Positions 39,679 through 48,302 of a stretch of 64,000 nucleotides of DNA are shown here, in pieces. A model generated the notes under the pieces. It did no database searches, was not told the origin of the DNA, and saw only the letters and a list, made by a program, of their open reading frames with translations. Source of the DNA: Amycolatopsis deserti (GTDB lineage Bacteria > Actinomycetota > Actinomycetes > Mycobacteriales > Pseudonocardiaceae). Numbering within the stretch: position 1 is the first letter of the stretch; every line of letters begins with the position of its first letter. A program made the translations under genes and the position numbers. The stretch spans positions 62,001 to 126,000 of the forward strand of contig NZ_BNAU01000001.1 of NCBI RefSeq assembly GCF_014653945.1. The letters are read 5' to 3'.

Positions 39679-40701
39679 ATGCGCAGGTCGAGGCGTGCCG
39701 TGGCGACCATGCTCGGCGTCGTGGTCGCATTGCTGGCGACAGCATGCGGGGCCAGTGGCGGATCGGGCGCGGCGGGCGTTGTGACGCTGTACAACGCCCA
39801 GCACGACGACCTCGTCAAGGCCCTGGTGGACGGGTTCACCAAGGAGACCGGCATCAAGGTCAACATCCGCTCCGGCAAGGACTTCGAGCTGGCCAACCAG
39901 CTCGTCCAGGAAGGCGGCGCCTCCCCGGCCGACGTGTTCCTCACCGAGAACTCGCCGGCCATGAGCCTGGTCGACAGCAAGAACCTGTTCGCGAAGGTCG
40001 ACGACGCGACGCTGGCCCAGGTGCCGGCGCAGTTCGTGCCCTCCAGCCGGAACTGGACGGGCTTCGCGGCGCGGTCCACTGTGCTGGCCTACAACACCCA
40101 GGCGCTCACGCCCACGCAGCTGCCCGGATCGCTGCTGGACCTGGCGCAACCGCAGTGGCAGGGCAAGATCGGCATCGCCCCGGCCGGGGCGGACTTCCAG
40201 GCGATCGTGAGCGCGGTGCTCGAGCTCAAGGGTGAGGCCGCCACCGCGCAGTGGCTCGCCGGGCTCAAGGCCAACGCCAAGATCTACCAGGGCAACATCC
40301 CGGTCCTGCGCGCCGTGAACTCGGGGGAGATCCAGGCCGGGGTCATCTACCACTACTACTGGTACAAGGACCGGGCGGAGTCCGGCGCCGGGAGCGCCAA
40401 CACCGAGCTGAAGTTCTTCGGCGGCAAGGATCCCGGCGGGTTCGTCAGCGTGTCCGGAGCCGGGGTGCTCAAGTCCGGCAAGAACCAGGCGCAGGCACAA
40501 CAGTTCGTGCGATACCTGACCGGGCCCGGCGGTCAGCGGATCCTCGCCGACAGCAAGGCGCTCGAATACTCGATCGCGAGCGGGGTACCGTCGAATCCCC
40601 GTCTCAAGCCCCTGGCCGAGCTCGATCCGCCCGCCGTCGACGTCAGCAAGCTGAACGGCCCGAAGGTCGTCGAGCTCATGCAGAAGGCAGGTCTGATCTG
40701 A
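39679..40701 (+). CDS. Iron(III) ABC transporter substrate-binding lipoprotein
   Basis: A 340-residue periplasmic-type binding protein of the FbpA/FutA family. The signal peptide ends in the lipobox LLATAC, so it is lipid-anchored outside the membrane. The fold starts VTLYNAQHDDLVKALVDGF. The motif VIYHYYWYKD near residue 233 holds the paired tyrosines that bind ferric iron. It is the first gene of a three-gene operon with permease and ATPase genes and lies behind an iron box. The start at 39679 gives a normal twin-arginine-free lipoprotein leader (MRRSRRAVATMLG). Confidence 0.9.
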   Translation: MRRSRRAVATMLGVVVALLATACGASGGSGAAGVVTLYNAQHDDLVKALVDGFTKETGIKVNIRSGKDFELANQLVQEGGASPADVFLTENSPAMSLVDSKNLFAKVDDATLAQVPAQFVPSSRNWTGFAARSTVLAYNTQALTPTQLPGSLLDLAQPQWQGKIGIAPAGADFQAIVSAVLELKGEAATAQWLAGLKANAKIYQGNIPVLRAVNSGEIQAGVIYHYYWYKDRAESGAGSANTELKFFGGKDPGGFVSVSGAGVLKSGKNQAQAQQFVRYLTGPGGQRILADSKALEYSIASGVPSNPRLKPLAELDPPAVDVSKLNGPKVVELMQKAGLI

Positions 40702-42269
40702 TCGGCGCGCCAACCGCGACGCCGCTGCCGCCTCGGCGGGCCAAGCGGCGCCCGTCCTATCCGGTCGGACTGCTCGTGGCAGCCGTGGTGGTGGCCGTTC
40801 TGGCGTTGCTGCCGCTCGGGTTCGTCACCGGCTACACGATCAGTGTCGGGTGGACGGAGGTTCAGCGCCTGGTGTTGCGTCCCCGCACGGGGGAACTGCT
40901 GTGGAACACCGTGCGCCTCACCGGCGGGTGTGTCCTGCTCTGTGCGGCCATCGGCACCGGTGCCGCGTGGCTGATCGAGCGGTCGGCCCTGCCCGGCCGG
41001 CGGTTCTGGCACGTCGTGCTCGTCGCGCCGTTGGCGATCCCGGCCTTCGTCAACAGCTACGGCTGGGTTTCCCTGCTGCCCCAGGCCACCGGCTACACCG
41101 GCGCGTTGCTGATCGTCACCTTGTCGTACTTCCCGTTCGTGTACCTGCCGGTGGCGGCGTCCCTGCGGGGTCTCGACCCGGCGCTGGAGGAGGTCTCCTA
41201 CGCGCTGGGACACGGTGCCTGGCGGACGTTCTGGCGAGTGGTGCTGCCCCAGCTCAAGCCCGCGCTGCTCGGCGGCTGCCTGCTCGTCGCGCTGCACCTG
41301 CTCGCCGAGTTCGGGGCGCTGCAGATGTTGCGGTTTCCGACGTTCACCACCGCGATCTACGACCAGTACCAGTCCTCCTACAACGGGCCGGCCGCCAACA
41401 TGCTCGCGACGGTGCTCGTGTTGTGCTGCCTGCTGCTGCTCGTCGCCGAGCTGCGGCTGCGGGGCCGGGCTCGCTACGCCCGGATCGGCACCGGCGTGGC
41501 CAGGCCGGTACCCCGGGTCCGGCTGGGGTGGTGGACGTCACCGGTGCTGCTCGGTCTGGGTCTGCTCGCCGCGCTCGCGCTCGCGGTGCCCGTGGGCTCA
41601 CTCGGGTACTGGCTGGTGACCGGCGCCTCCACCGATTTCGACCCCGGTGCGCTGGTGACCGCGGCGGCGAGTTCGCTGAGCCTGTCGGCGATCGCCGCGG
41701 TGAGCACGGTGGTGCTGGCGGTGCCCGTCGGGTGGCTGGCGGTGCGCCACCGCGGCTGGTTGTCCACGATCGTGGAGCGCAGCACCTACTTCGGCAACGC
41801 GCTGCCCGGGATCGTGGTCGCGCTGGCCCTGGTGACGATCGGGATCCGCGCCGCGCCCGGGCTCTACCAGACGACCGCGATGCTGGTGGCCGGGTACGTG
41901 ATCCTGTTCCTGCCCCGTGCCGTGGTGAACGTGCGGGCCGCCCTCGCCCAGGCCCCGCCGGTGCTGGACGACGTGGCCCACAGCCTCGGCCTGTCCCGGC
42001 TCGCGACACTGCGGCGGGTCACCCTGCCCTTGATCGCGCCGGGTCTGGGAGCGGGCGCCGCGCTGGTGTTCATCGCCACGGTCACCGAGTTGACCGCGAC
42101 ACTGTTGCTCGCCCCCACCGGCACCCAGACCCTGGCCACGCAGTTCTGGAGCCACAGCGACAGCATCGCCTACGGGGCCGCCGCCCCGTACGCCGCGGCC
42201 ATGGTGCTGCTGTCGGCGCCGGCCGCGCTCCTGCTCACCCGCGACGCTTCGAGGAGCACGCACCCATGA
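40698..42269 (+). CDS. Iron(III) ABC transporter permease
   Basis: About 523 residues with two homologous halves of six membrane helices each, the FbpB arrangement. The two coupling (EAA) loops read LEEVSYALGHGAWRTFWRVVLPQL in the first half (only part of this motif is essential: LGHGAWRTF) and LDDVAHSLGLSRLATLRRV in the second. No ATG or GTG sits at the expected start. The frame is open from a CTG at 40698 that overlaps the lipoprotein stop. The first GTG, at 40776, would remove part of helix 1. I therefore favour a CTG start, with the GTG as alternative. The stop overlaps the ATPase start (ATGA). Confidence 0.85.
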   Translation: MIGAPTATPLPPRRAKRRPSYPVGLLVAAVVVAVLALLPLGFVTGYTISVGWTEVQRLVLRPRTGELLWNTVRLTGGCVLLCAAIGTGAAWLIERSALPGRRFWHVVLVAPLAIPAFVNSYGWVSLLPQATGYTGALLIVTLSYFPFVYLPVAASLRGLDPALEEVSYALGHGAWRTFWRVVLPQLKPALLGGCLLVALHLLAEFGALQMLRFPTFTTAIYDQYQSSYNGPAANMLATVLVLCCLLLLVAELRLRGRARYARIGTGVARPVPRVRLGWWTSPVLLGLGLLAALALAVPVGSLGYWLVTGASTDFDPGALVTAAASSLSLSAIAAVSTVVLAVPVGWLAVRHRGWLSTIVERSTYFGNALPGIVVALALVTIGIRAAPGLYQTTAMLVAGYVILFLPRAVVNVRAALAQAPPVLDDVAHSLGLSRLATLRRVTLPLIAPGLGAGAALVFIATVTELTATLLLAPTGTQTLATQFWSHSDSIAYGAAAPYAAAMVLLSAPAALLLTRDASRSTHP

Positions 42270-43336
42270 CTTCACTGACCCTCAGCGGCATCGCCAAGTC
42301 GTTCGGGTCCACCCGGGTGCTCGATGGCATCGACCTGCACGTGCCGGAGCACAGCCTCACCGCGGTTCTCGGCCCGTCGGGCTGCGGCAAGACCACGCTC
42401 CTGCGCCTGATCGCGGGGTTCGCCGACCCGGACCGCGGAACCATCACCTTCGGCGACCGGATCGTGGCCGGGCAGGGCCGCCCGGTGCCGGCCCGGCGGC
42501 GCCGGGTCGGCTACGTGCCCCAGGAAGGCGCCCTGTTCCCGCACCGGACCGTCGGCGCGAACATCACCTTCGGCCTCCCGCGCCGAGCCCGCCGGGCCGG
42601 CCGGCGGCTGCACGAACTGCTCGACCTGGTCGGCCTCGACCGGGGGCTGGCCGCTCGCTACCCCCACGAACTGTCCGGCGGCCAGCAGCAACGCGTCGCC
42701 CTGGCCCGGGCGCTCGCCCCGGAACCATCGGTCGTGCTGCTCGACGAGCCGTTCTCCTCGCTCGATGCCGGCCTGCGCGAGGGAACCGGGCGCGCCGTCG
42801 CCGCCGCCCTCCAGGCCAGCGGAGCCACCGCCGTGCTGGTCACCCACGATCAGGCCGAGGCCCTCTCCCTGGCCGATCAGGTGGCGGTGATGCGCGAGGG
42901 CCGCCTCGTCCAGCTCGACACCCCGCGCGGCGTCTACACGCGGCCACACGACGTCGAGGTCGCGCGGTTCGTCGGGGACGCGGTCCTCCTGCCCGCGCGG
43001 ATCCGGGACGGCCGGGCGGAGTGCGCCCTCGGTGTGCTTCCCGTCCGCGAGGGTGACGACGGGCATTCAGCCCAGGTGCTCGTCCGGCCCGAGCAGATCC
43101 GGCTGCACCGCGTTCCGGCCGGCGGGGTCCCGGCGCGGGTCGATGAGGTGAGCTACTACGGGCACGACGCCGCCGTGCGCCTCACCGTGCTTCCGGACGG
43201 GCCGAAGATGACCGCCCGTGTTCCCGGCGACGAGCTCCCCACTCCGGGCACCACCGTTCACGCCGCCGTCGAGGGCGAAGCCCTGGCTTTTCCGTCGGAG
43301 GCCGCAGGTTCTCCAGCTGAGACAGCGACGGTGTGA
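42266..43336 (+). CDS. Iron(III) ABC transporter ATP-binding protein
   Basis: A 356-residue ABC ATPase of the FbpC/PotA type. Walker A is GPSGCGKTT at about residues 36-44, the Q-loop is in YVPQEGALF near 88, the signature is LSGGQQQRVALARAL near 137, Walker B is VVLLDEPFSSLD near 158, and the H-loop is VLVTHDQAEAL near 190. A TOBE-like regulatory domain with VLVRPEQIRL follows at about 240-350. It energises the upstream permease and overlaps it by four bases. The operon ends here and converges on an ArsR-type gene 25 bp further on. Confidence 0.9.
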   Translation: MTSLTLSGIAKSFGSTRVLDGIDLHVPEHSLTAVLGPSGCGKTTLLRLIAGFADPDRGTITFGDRIVAGQGRPVPARRRRVGYVPQEGALFPHRTVGANITFGLPRRARRAGRRLHELLDLVGLDRGLAARYPHELSGGQQQRVALARALAPEPSVVLLDEPFSSLDAGLREGTGRAVAAALQASGATAVLVTHDQAEALSLADQVAVMREGRLVQLDTPRGVYTRPHDVEVARFVGDAVLLPARIRDGRAECALGVLPVREGDDGHSAQVLVRPEQIRLHRVPAGGVPARVDEVSYYGHDAAVRLTVLPDGPKMTARVPGDELPTPGTTVHAAVEGEALAFPSEAAGSPAETATV

Positions 43337-43361
43337 GACCGCTACCGGTCCGCCGTACCGG

Positions 43362-43733
43362 TCAGTGCGGAGGGTCCGGGGCGAGGGTGCCGTCCGGGGC
43401 GATGTGGTCGAAGATCTCCTCGACCAGCTTGACGATGTGCGGGTCGTCGACGGTGTAGAGGTGACGGCGTCCCTCGCGGTGGGCGGTGACGACGCCGGCC
43501 AGGCGTAGTTTGGCCAGGTGCTGGCTGGCGGTCGCGATGCTGATGCCGGCCCGGTCGGCGAGCGTGCCCACGTCGTAGGCGCCGTGTGTGATCAACCACA
43601 CCAGGTGCAGGCGTGGCGGACTGGACAACAGGGCGAAGGTCGCCGCGGCGGCTGCGATCTGGGGTCCCGACGGCTCCGCCGCCGCGCTGGTGGCGGCCGC
43701 TTCTACGGTGGCCCGGCGGGCAGAGTTCGGCAT
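43362..43733 (-). CDS. ArsR-family winged-helix regulator
   Basis: A 123-residue ArsR/SmtB protein: TFALLSSPPRLHLVWLITHG, then DVGTLADRAGISIATASQHL with the recognition helix AKLRLAGVVTAHREG, wing RRHLYTVDDPHIVKLVEEIF, and an acidic, His-containing tail (DHIAPDGTLAPDPPH). The helix and tail positions of Asp and His resemble metal sites of SmtB/CzrA-type sensors, so metal sensing is plausible. It is divergent from the riboswitch-controlled cation exchanger. The ATG at 43733 is used; a GTG at 43772 would add 13 residues. Confidence 0.82.
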   Translation of the reverse strand: MPNSARRATVEAAATSAAAEPSGPQIAAAAATFALLSSPPRLHLVWLITHGAYDVGTLADRAGISIATASQHLAKLRLAGVVTAHREGRRHLYTVDDPHIVKLVEEIFDHIAPDGTLAPDPPH

Positions 43734-43836
43734 GGCGATCTCGAGTCTTCCGCATTCACCAACCGATGTCACGCCCCGCCGAGATCAACTCAAACGGTTG
43801 CGAAAACAACGAAACCGGGCGCAGGGTGGAGGCGTT

Positions 43837-43943
43837 CCGGAGGGGAGTAGCCCGCAAGCCCGCACGTCGACACGCTGAGACCCGCCTGGTCTCCGGCGGC
43901 GGGGCCCAGCGCTGGAGCGCGCTGCGGTGGGCGAGACCTTCGG
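43837..43943 (+). ncRNA. yybP-ykoY manganese riboswitch
   Basis: The two conserved loops of the yybP-ykoY aptamer are present: GGGGAGTAGCC at 43842-43852 and GCGAGACCTTCGG at 43931-43943. They are brought together by a P1 stem in which CCGGAGG (43837-43843) pairs with CCTTCGG (43937-43943). Internal GC-rich stems lie between. The aptamer is about 107 nt, the usual size, and ends 76 nt before the exchanger ATG. In this class Mn(II) binding turns on export genes. I infer that manganese induces the exchanger. Confidence 0.8.
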
Positions 43944-44019
43944 CCAGCTGCTGGTGCCGACTGGCCGAGACCCCGTTCCGCGTCCCGGTCAGCGCGGCTG
44001 CGATCGGGAGGACCTCGTG

Positions 44020-45261
44020 ATGGTGAGCAAGTTGGTGCGCCCGCTGGCGTTGTGCGTGGCGCTCACTGTTCCCGCGCTGGTGCTGCGGTTCTCCGGGCTG
44101 GCGCCGGCGCCGGTGGTGTCGCTGCTGCTGTTCGGCATGGCGGTGGTCGCGGCCTCGTTCGTGCTCGCCTGGGCCGCCGAGGCCGCGCAGGTCGACATCT
44201 CCGGTGGGCTGGCGATCGCGATCCTGGCCGTGATCGCGGTGCTGCCGGAGTACGCCGTGGACCTGTATTTCGCCTACACCGCCGGGTCCAACCCGGATTA
44301 CGTGGCCTACGCCGCGGCGAACATGACCGGTTCGAACCGGCTGCTGCTCGGTCTGGGCTGGTCCGTGGTCGTGCTCATCACGCTGGCCCTGGCCAAGCGG
44401 CGCAGCGGCAAGACCGTGCGTGCTCTGGTGCTGGACTCCGGCTACCGGGTCGAGCTGGGGTTCCTGGCGATCGCGTCGGTGGTGGCGTTCCTGATCCCGG
44501 CCACCGGGCAGATCCCGCTGTTGCTCGGGTTCGCGCTGCTCGGGTTCTTCGTGTTCTACCTGTGGAAGGTCTCCCGCGCCGAGGCCGGTGAACCGCATCT
44601 GGTCGGCCCCGCCGCCACCATCGCGCAACTGCCGAAACGGGGCCGCCGCACCCTCGTGGTCGGGTTGTTCGTCTTCGCCGCCGTGGTGATCGTCGCCTGT
44701 GCCGAACCGTTCGCCCACGCCCTGATCGCCACCGGAACCCAGCTCGGCATCGACCAGTTCCTGCTCGTGCAGTGGCTGGCGCCGCTGGCCTCGGAAGCGC
44801 CCGAGTTCATCGTGGCGATCCTGTTCGCGGTGCGCGGCAAGGGCGCCGATGCGATCGGCACCCTGATCTCCAGCAAGGTCAACCAGTGGACTCTGCTGGT
44901 GGGCAGCCTGCCGCTGGCCTACCTCGCCGGTGGCGGGGGAGCGGCCCTGCACCTGGACGCCCGCCAGGTCGAGGAGTTCCTGCTCACCGCCACCCAGACC
45001 CTGCTCGGCGTCGCGGCACTGCTGGCACTGCGGTTCCCGCGCTGGGCCGCCTGGACCCTGCTCGCGTTGTTCGCCGCCCAGTTCGCCCTGCCCGGCCACA
45101 CCGCCCGCTACGTCCTGTGCGGCATCTACGCCGTCCTCGCCCTGGCCGCGCTCGTCCGCAACCGCCGGCACATCCTGCCCACCCTCGCCGCTCCCTTCCG
45201 CCGCCCTCCCGACCGCACGCGCGGCGACGAGCACGAGCAGATGCTCACCTCATCTCGATGA
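44020..45261 (+). CDS. CaCA-type cation exchanger, probably manganese-responsive
   Basis: A 413-residue membrane protein with about 11 helices in two inverted repeats of the sodium/calcium exchanger family. The alpha motifs are VLPEYAVDLYFAYTAGSNPD with NMTGSNRLLLG near residue 85-110, and LASEAPEFIVAILFAVRGKG with SSKVNQWTLLVGSLPLAYL near 260-300. The acidic residues in PEYA and SEAPEF line the cation site. It sits behind a manganese riboswitch, so export of Mn(II) (or Ca(II)/Mn(II)) in exchange for protons or sodium is the likely job. GGGAGG precedes the GTG-ATG start pair. Confidence 0.88.
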   Translation: MVSKLVRPLALCVALTVPALVLRFSGLAPAPVVSLLLFGMAVVAASFVLAWAAEAAQVDISGGLAIAILAVIAVLPEYAVDLYFAYTAGSNPDYVAYAAANMTGSNRLLLGLGWSVVVLITLALAKRRSGKTVRALVLDSGYRVELGFLAIASVVAFLIPATGQIPLLLGFALLGFFVFYLWKVSRAEAGEPHLVGPAATIAQLPKRGRRTLVVGLFVFAAVVIVACAEPFAHALIATGTQLGIDQFLLVQWLAPLASEAPEFIVAILFAVRGKGADAIGTLISSKVNQWTLLVGSLPLAYLAGGGGAALHLDARQVEEFLLTATQTLLGVAALLALRFPRWAAWTLLALFAAQFALPGHTARYVLCGIYAVLALAALVRNRRHILPTLAAPFRRPPDRTRGDEHEQMLTSSR

Positions 45262-45306
45262 CGGCTGCGCCGAGCCAGAACCGGGAGCACCCCATGTCCG
45301 GCACTC

Positions 45307-45714
45307 TCAGGCGGAGGTAGGTACCAACTCGTTGAGGAGTGCCCGCACCCGCCGGTCGATGTCGTCGCGGATGGGGCGTACCGCGTCGACGCCCTTGCCG
45401 GCGGGGTCGTCGAGTTGCCAGTCGAGATAGCGCTTGCCGGGGAAGACCGGGCAGGCGTCGCCGCAGCCCATGGTGATCACGACATCGGCCGCCTGCACGG
45501 CCTCGGTGGTCAGCGGTTTGGGGAATTCCTTGGACAGGTCGAGGCCGATCTCGTTCATGGCTTCGACGACGGCGGGGTTGATGGTGTCGGCGGGGGCGGA
45601 GCCGGCGGAGCGGACGGTGACGCGTCCGGCGGCGTGGTGTTCGAGCAGGGCGGCGGCCATCTGGGAGCGGCCGGCGTTGTGGACGCAGACGAAGAGGACT
45701 TCGGGTGTGGTCAT
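45307..45714 (-). CDS. arsC: Arsenate reductase, LMW-phosphatase type
   Basis: A 135-residue enzyme that reduces arsenate to arsenite. The P-loop CVHNAGRS lies at about residues 10-17 with the catalytic cysteine and arginine, and TMGCGDACPVFPG near 83 has a second cysteine pair like thioredoxin-coupled and mycothiol-coupled ArsC proteins. The C-terminal DPAGKGVDAVRPIRDDI is typical of the family. In actinobacteria the reductant is often mycothiol/mycoredoxin, but the two extra cysteines also allow thioredoxin. The ATG overlaps the acr3 stop by four bases. It is the last gene of arsR-acr3-arsC. Confidence 0.92.
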   Translation of the reverse strand: MTTPEVLFVCVHNAGRSQMAAALLEHHAAGRVTVRSAGSAPADTINPAVVEAMNEIGLDLSKEFPKPLTTEAVQAADVVITMGCGDACPVFPGKRYLDWQLDDPAGKGVDAVRPIRDDIDRRVRALLNELVPTSA

Positions 45715-46784
45715 CGGGCGATCTCCGTTGTGGTGAATCGGCGGCGCAGGGCGAGTGAGACGTAGACGAGCGCGACGAGCACGGGCACTTCGATGAGCGG
45801 GCCGACGACCCCGGCGAGGGCTTGGCCGCTGGTGGCGCCGAAGGTCGCGATGGCGACGGCGATGGCGAGTTCGAAGTTGTTGCCGGCGGCGGTGAAGGCG
45901 AGCGTGGTGGTGCGCTCGTAGTTCAGGCCGATGGTTTTGCCGAGGGCGTAGGAGCCGGCCCACATGAGTCCGAAGTAGACCAACAGAGGCAGTGCGATGC
46001 GGGCGACGTCGAGCGGGCGGCTGATGATCTGGCCGCCCTGCAGGGCGAACAGGACGACGATCGTGAACAGCAGCCCGTAGAGGGCGATCGGCCCGATGCG
46101 CGGCAGGAACCGGGTTTCGTACCAGTCGCGGCCCTTGGCGTGTTCGCCGAGGCGGCGGGTGAGGTAGCCGGCGACGAGCGGGATGCCGAGGAAGATCAGT
46201 GTGGACTTCGCGATCTGCCAGCCGGACACGCTCAGCGTGGCGGTGTCCAGGCCGAGCCACCCTGGTAGCACCGACAGGTAGAACCAGCCGAGCACGCCGA
46301 ACATGATCACCTGGAACACCGAGTTGAGCGCGACGAGCACCGCGGCGGCTTCGCGGTCGCCGCAGGCGAGGTCGTTCCAGATGATGACCATGGCGATGCA
46401 CCGCGCGAGACCGACGATGATCAGGCCAGTGCGGTACTCGGGCAGGTCCGGCAGCAGCAGCCAGGCCAGCGCGAACATCAGCGCCGGGCCGACCAGCCAG
46501 TTCAGCAGCAGCGAGAGCCAGAGCAGTTTCCGGTCGCGGGTGACCGAGTCCAGCCGGTCGTAGCGGACCTTGGCCAGCACCGGGTACATCATCGCCAGCA
46601 GCCCGAGCGCGATCGGCAGCGAGATCCCGTCGACGGCCACGGCGTTGAGTCCGGTCTCCAGGCCCGGGATCCAGCGCCCGGCCAGCAACCCGAAGACCAT
46701 CGCCGCGCCGATCCACACCGGCAGGAACCGGTCCAGCGTGGACAGCTTCCCGACGACACCGGCCGACGTCGCGGTGGTGGTCAC
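45711..46784 (-). CDS. acr3: Arsenite efflux transporter Acr3
   Basis: A 357-residue membrane protein with ten helices of the BASS/Acr3 fold. The family signature is the cysteine in VGLARCIAMVIIWNDLACGD near residue 125-145, the second conserved part is FTAAGNNFELAIAVAIATFG near 300, and the start is VWIGAAMVFGLLAGRWIPGL. It expels As(III) and Sb(III) with the proton gradient. The GTG at 46784 overlaps the arsR stop by four bases, and the end overlaps arsC, so all three genes are translated together. Confidence 0.93.
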   Translation of the reverse strand: MTTTATSAGVVGKLSTLDRFLPVWIGAAMVFGLLAGRWIPGLETGLNAVAVDGISLPIALGLLAMMYPVLAKVRYDRLDSVTRDRKLLWLSLLLNWLVGPALMFALAWLLLPDLPEYRTGLIIVGLARCIAMVIIWNDLACGDREAAAVLVALNSVFQVIMFGVLGWFYLSVLPGWLGLDTATLSVSGWQIAKSTLIFLGIPLVAGYLTRRLGEHAKGRDWYETRFLPRIGPIALYGLLFTIVVLFALQGGQIISRPLDVARIALPLLVYFGLMWAGSYALGKTIGLNYERTTTLAFTAAGNNFELAIAVAIATFGATSGQALAGVVGPLIEVPVLVALVYVSLALRRRFTTTEIAR

Positions 46785-47149
46785 GCGGTCACCACCGAGC
46801 CTTCGGCGGGGGTGAGGACGGCGGACAGGCGGGCCAGCGTCTCGGGCTGCACGCGGTAGTAGATCCAGGTGCCGCGCCGCTCGCCGGTGATCAGGCCGGA
46901 CTCGCGCAGCACCTTGAGGTGGTGCGAGATCGTCGGGCCGGTCAGCTCGAACGCGTCGGTCAGGTCGCAGACGCAGGCTTCGCCGCCGTCGTGGGAGGCG
47001 ATCAGCGACAACAGGCGCAGCCGCACCGGGTCGCCCACGGCCTTGAACACCTTCGCCAGGTCCGCGGCCTGCGACTCGGACAACGGCTCGCGCACCAGTG
47101 GCGAGCAGCACTCGGTCCCAGTGTCGACGAGCGGCAGCTGTTTCGACAT
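46781..47149 (-). CDS. arsR: Arsenic-responsive ArsR repressor
   Basis: A 122-residue ArsR/SmtB repressor: LAKVFKAVGDPVRLRLLSLI, then EACVCDLTDAFELTGPTISH, HLKVLRESGLITGERRGTWI and YYRV. The pair CVC at the start of the recognition region matches the As(III)-binding CxC of classical ArsR. A further CC near residue 14 may be a third thiolate source. It heads the ars operon and is divergent from arsM, with 97 bp between the starts. Confidence 0.92.
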   Translation of the reverse strand: MSKQLPLVDTGTECCSPLVREPLSESQAADLAKVFKAVGDPVRLRLLSLIASHDGGEACVCDLTDAFELTGPTISHHLKVLRESGLITGERRGTWIYYRVQPETLARLSAVLTPAEGSVVTA

Positions 47150-47246
47150 GTCCCTATCTAAACAAACTTCTATCTTGACGTCCATCGATCCAAGGCGCAG
47201 GGTGTTCATCGGTATGCATCGATCCTCGGGCGTGGAGGTGTTCCAG
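47150..47246. promoter_or_regulatory. Divergent arsR/arsM promoter region
   Basis: The 97-bp region has an AT-rich stretch near 47150-47175 and two copies of CATCGATCC (47183 and 47215), either of which could be part of an ArsR operator. arsM has GGAGGTG about 6 bp before its ATG. Confidence 0.4.
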
Positions 47247-48059
47247 ATGAGCGAGCAGGCACGGGAGCTGCGTGAACAAGTGCGTGAGCGCTACGCGCAG
47301 GCCGCGGTGCGGGTGAGTACGGGAGCGGTGGCGTCGTGTTGCGGCGGCGGATGCTCCAGCGAGGTGCCTGACCTGACTGGCGGCTTGTACGACGAGGGGG
47401 AGCGGTCGTCGTTGCCGGCGGAGGCGGTGCTGGCCAGTCTCGGCTGCGGCAATCCGCTGGCCGTGGCGGAGCTGCGCGAGGGTGAGACCGTGCTCGACCT
47501 GGGCTCCGGCGGTGGCATCGACGTGCTGCTGTCGGCGCGGCGCGTCGGCCCGGCGGGCAAGGTGTACGGACTGGACATGACCGAGGAAATGCTCGCGCTC
47601 GCGCAGGCCAACGCCGAAAAGGCCGGCGCGACGAACGTGGACTTCCTCAAGGGGCACATCGAGGCGATCCCCCTCCCGGCGAACCGGGTCGACGTGATCA
47701 TCTCCAACTGCGTGATCAACCTGTCGGTGGACAAGCCCGCGGTGTTCGCCGAGATGTTCCGGGTGCTCAAGCCCGGCGGGCGCCTCGGCATCTCCGACGT
47801 GGTGGCCGAGGACCAGCTGACCGCCGCCGAGCGGGCCGAGCGCGGCGAGTACACCGGCTGCATCGCCGGGGCGCTGTCGTTCGCGGAGTACCGGGCGGGT
47901 CTGGCCGAGGCCGGGTTCACCGGCATCGAGATCACCCCGACGCACGAAGCGGCCGAGAACATGCACTCGGCGATCGTCCGCGCGACCAAGCCGGAGGATG
48001 CGGTCGTGAGGAGGGAGCTGCCGCTGGTCAGTTCCACCGAGGGCGGGTGCTGCGGCTGA
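47247..48059 (+). CDS. arsM: Arsenite S-adenosylmethionine methyltransferase
   Basis: A 270-residue ArsM. The SAM motif I is VLDLGSGGGIDVLLSARRVG near residue 83, motif II is YGLDMTEEMLALA, and the As(III) cysteines are in NCVINLS near 155 and GCIAGALS near 205. An N-terminal CCGGGCSS near 33 and a C-terminal GGCCG give additional thiols. It methylates arsenite to volatile or excreted methylarsenicals in the cytoplasm. It is divergent from arsR and probably ArsR-controlled. The ATG at 47247 has a strong GGAGGTG site; an in-frame GTG/ATG start 12 codons earlier looks less likely. Confidence 0.92.
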   Translation: MSEQARELREQVRERYAQAAVRVSTGAVASCCGGGCSSEVPDLTGGLYDEGERSSLPAEAVLASLGCGNPLAVAELREGETVLDLGSGGGIDVLLSARRVGPAGKVYGLDMTEEMLALAQANAEKAGATNVDFLKGHIEAIPLPANRVDVIISNCVINLSVDKPAVFAEMFRVLKPGGRLGISDVVAEDQLTAAERAERGEYTGCIAGALSFAEYRAGLAEAGFTGIEITPTHEAAENMHSAIVRATKPEDAVVRRELPLVSSTEGGCCG

Positions 48060-48091
48060 GACGGCCTCCGGCTGGCGGTGTCACGCAGGCC

Positions 48092-48283
48092 ATGGACCGG
48101 CGAGCCGTGAACGAGCAGTGGGAACGCGGCTGTGCCACCTTCCACACACCGCTGGCCGCCATGACGGTCGACTACTTGCGCCGGCCGTCCCGCGGCACCC
48201 GGTCGACTAACCGTCAACTGGTGTTCCACATGCTGTCCGGCCACCAGGTGGCGCGGGCTCTGCACCGCAGTCTCGACTGCGCC
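48092..48283 (+). pseudogene. Truncated DinB-like protein
   Basis: An ATG at 48092 opens QWERGCATFHTPLAAMTVDYL, of which the key part is TVDYLRRPSRGTRSTNRQLV and FHMLSGHQVARAL. This resembles DinB-superfamily proteins (RPTxGTRWTNRQLLxHM). Similarity stops near 48283, where minus-strand monooxygenase sequence begins, so only about 60 of some 180-220 residues remain. Confidence 0.5.
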
Positions 48284-48302
48284 GCCGACGCTGAGCTCGC
48301 AG

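Noticed and set aside
43337..43361. Repeated ACCGGT between the convergent iron ABC and ArsR-type genes as a terminator
   Set aside because: The arms are short and imperfect and no run of T follows.
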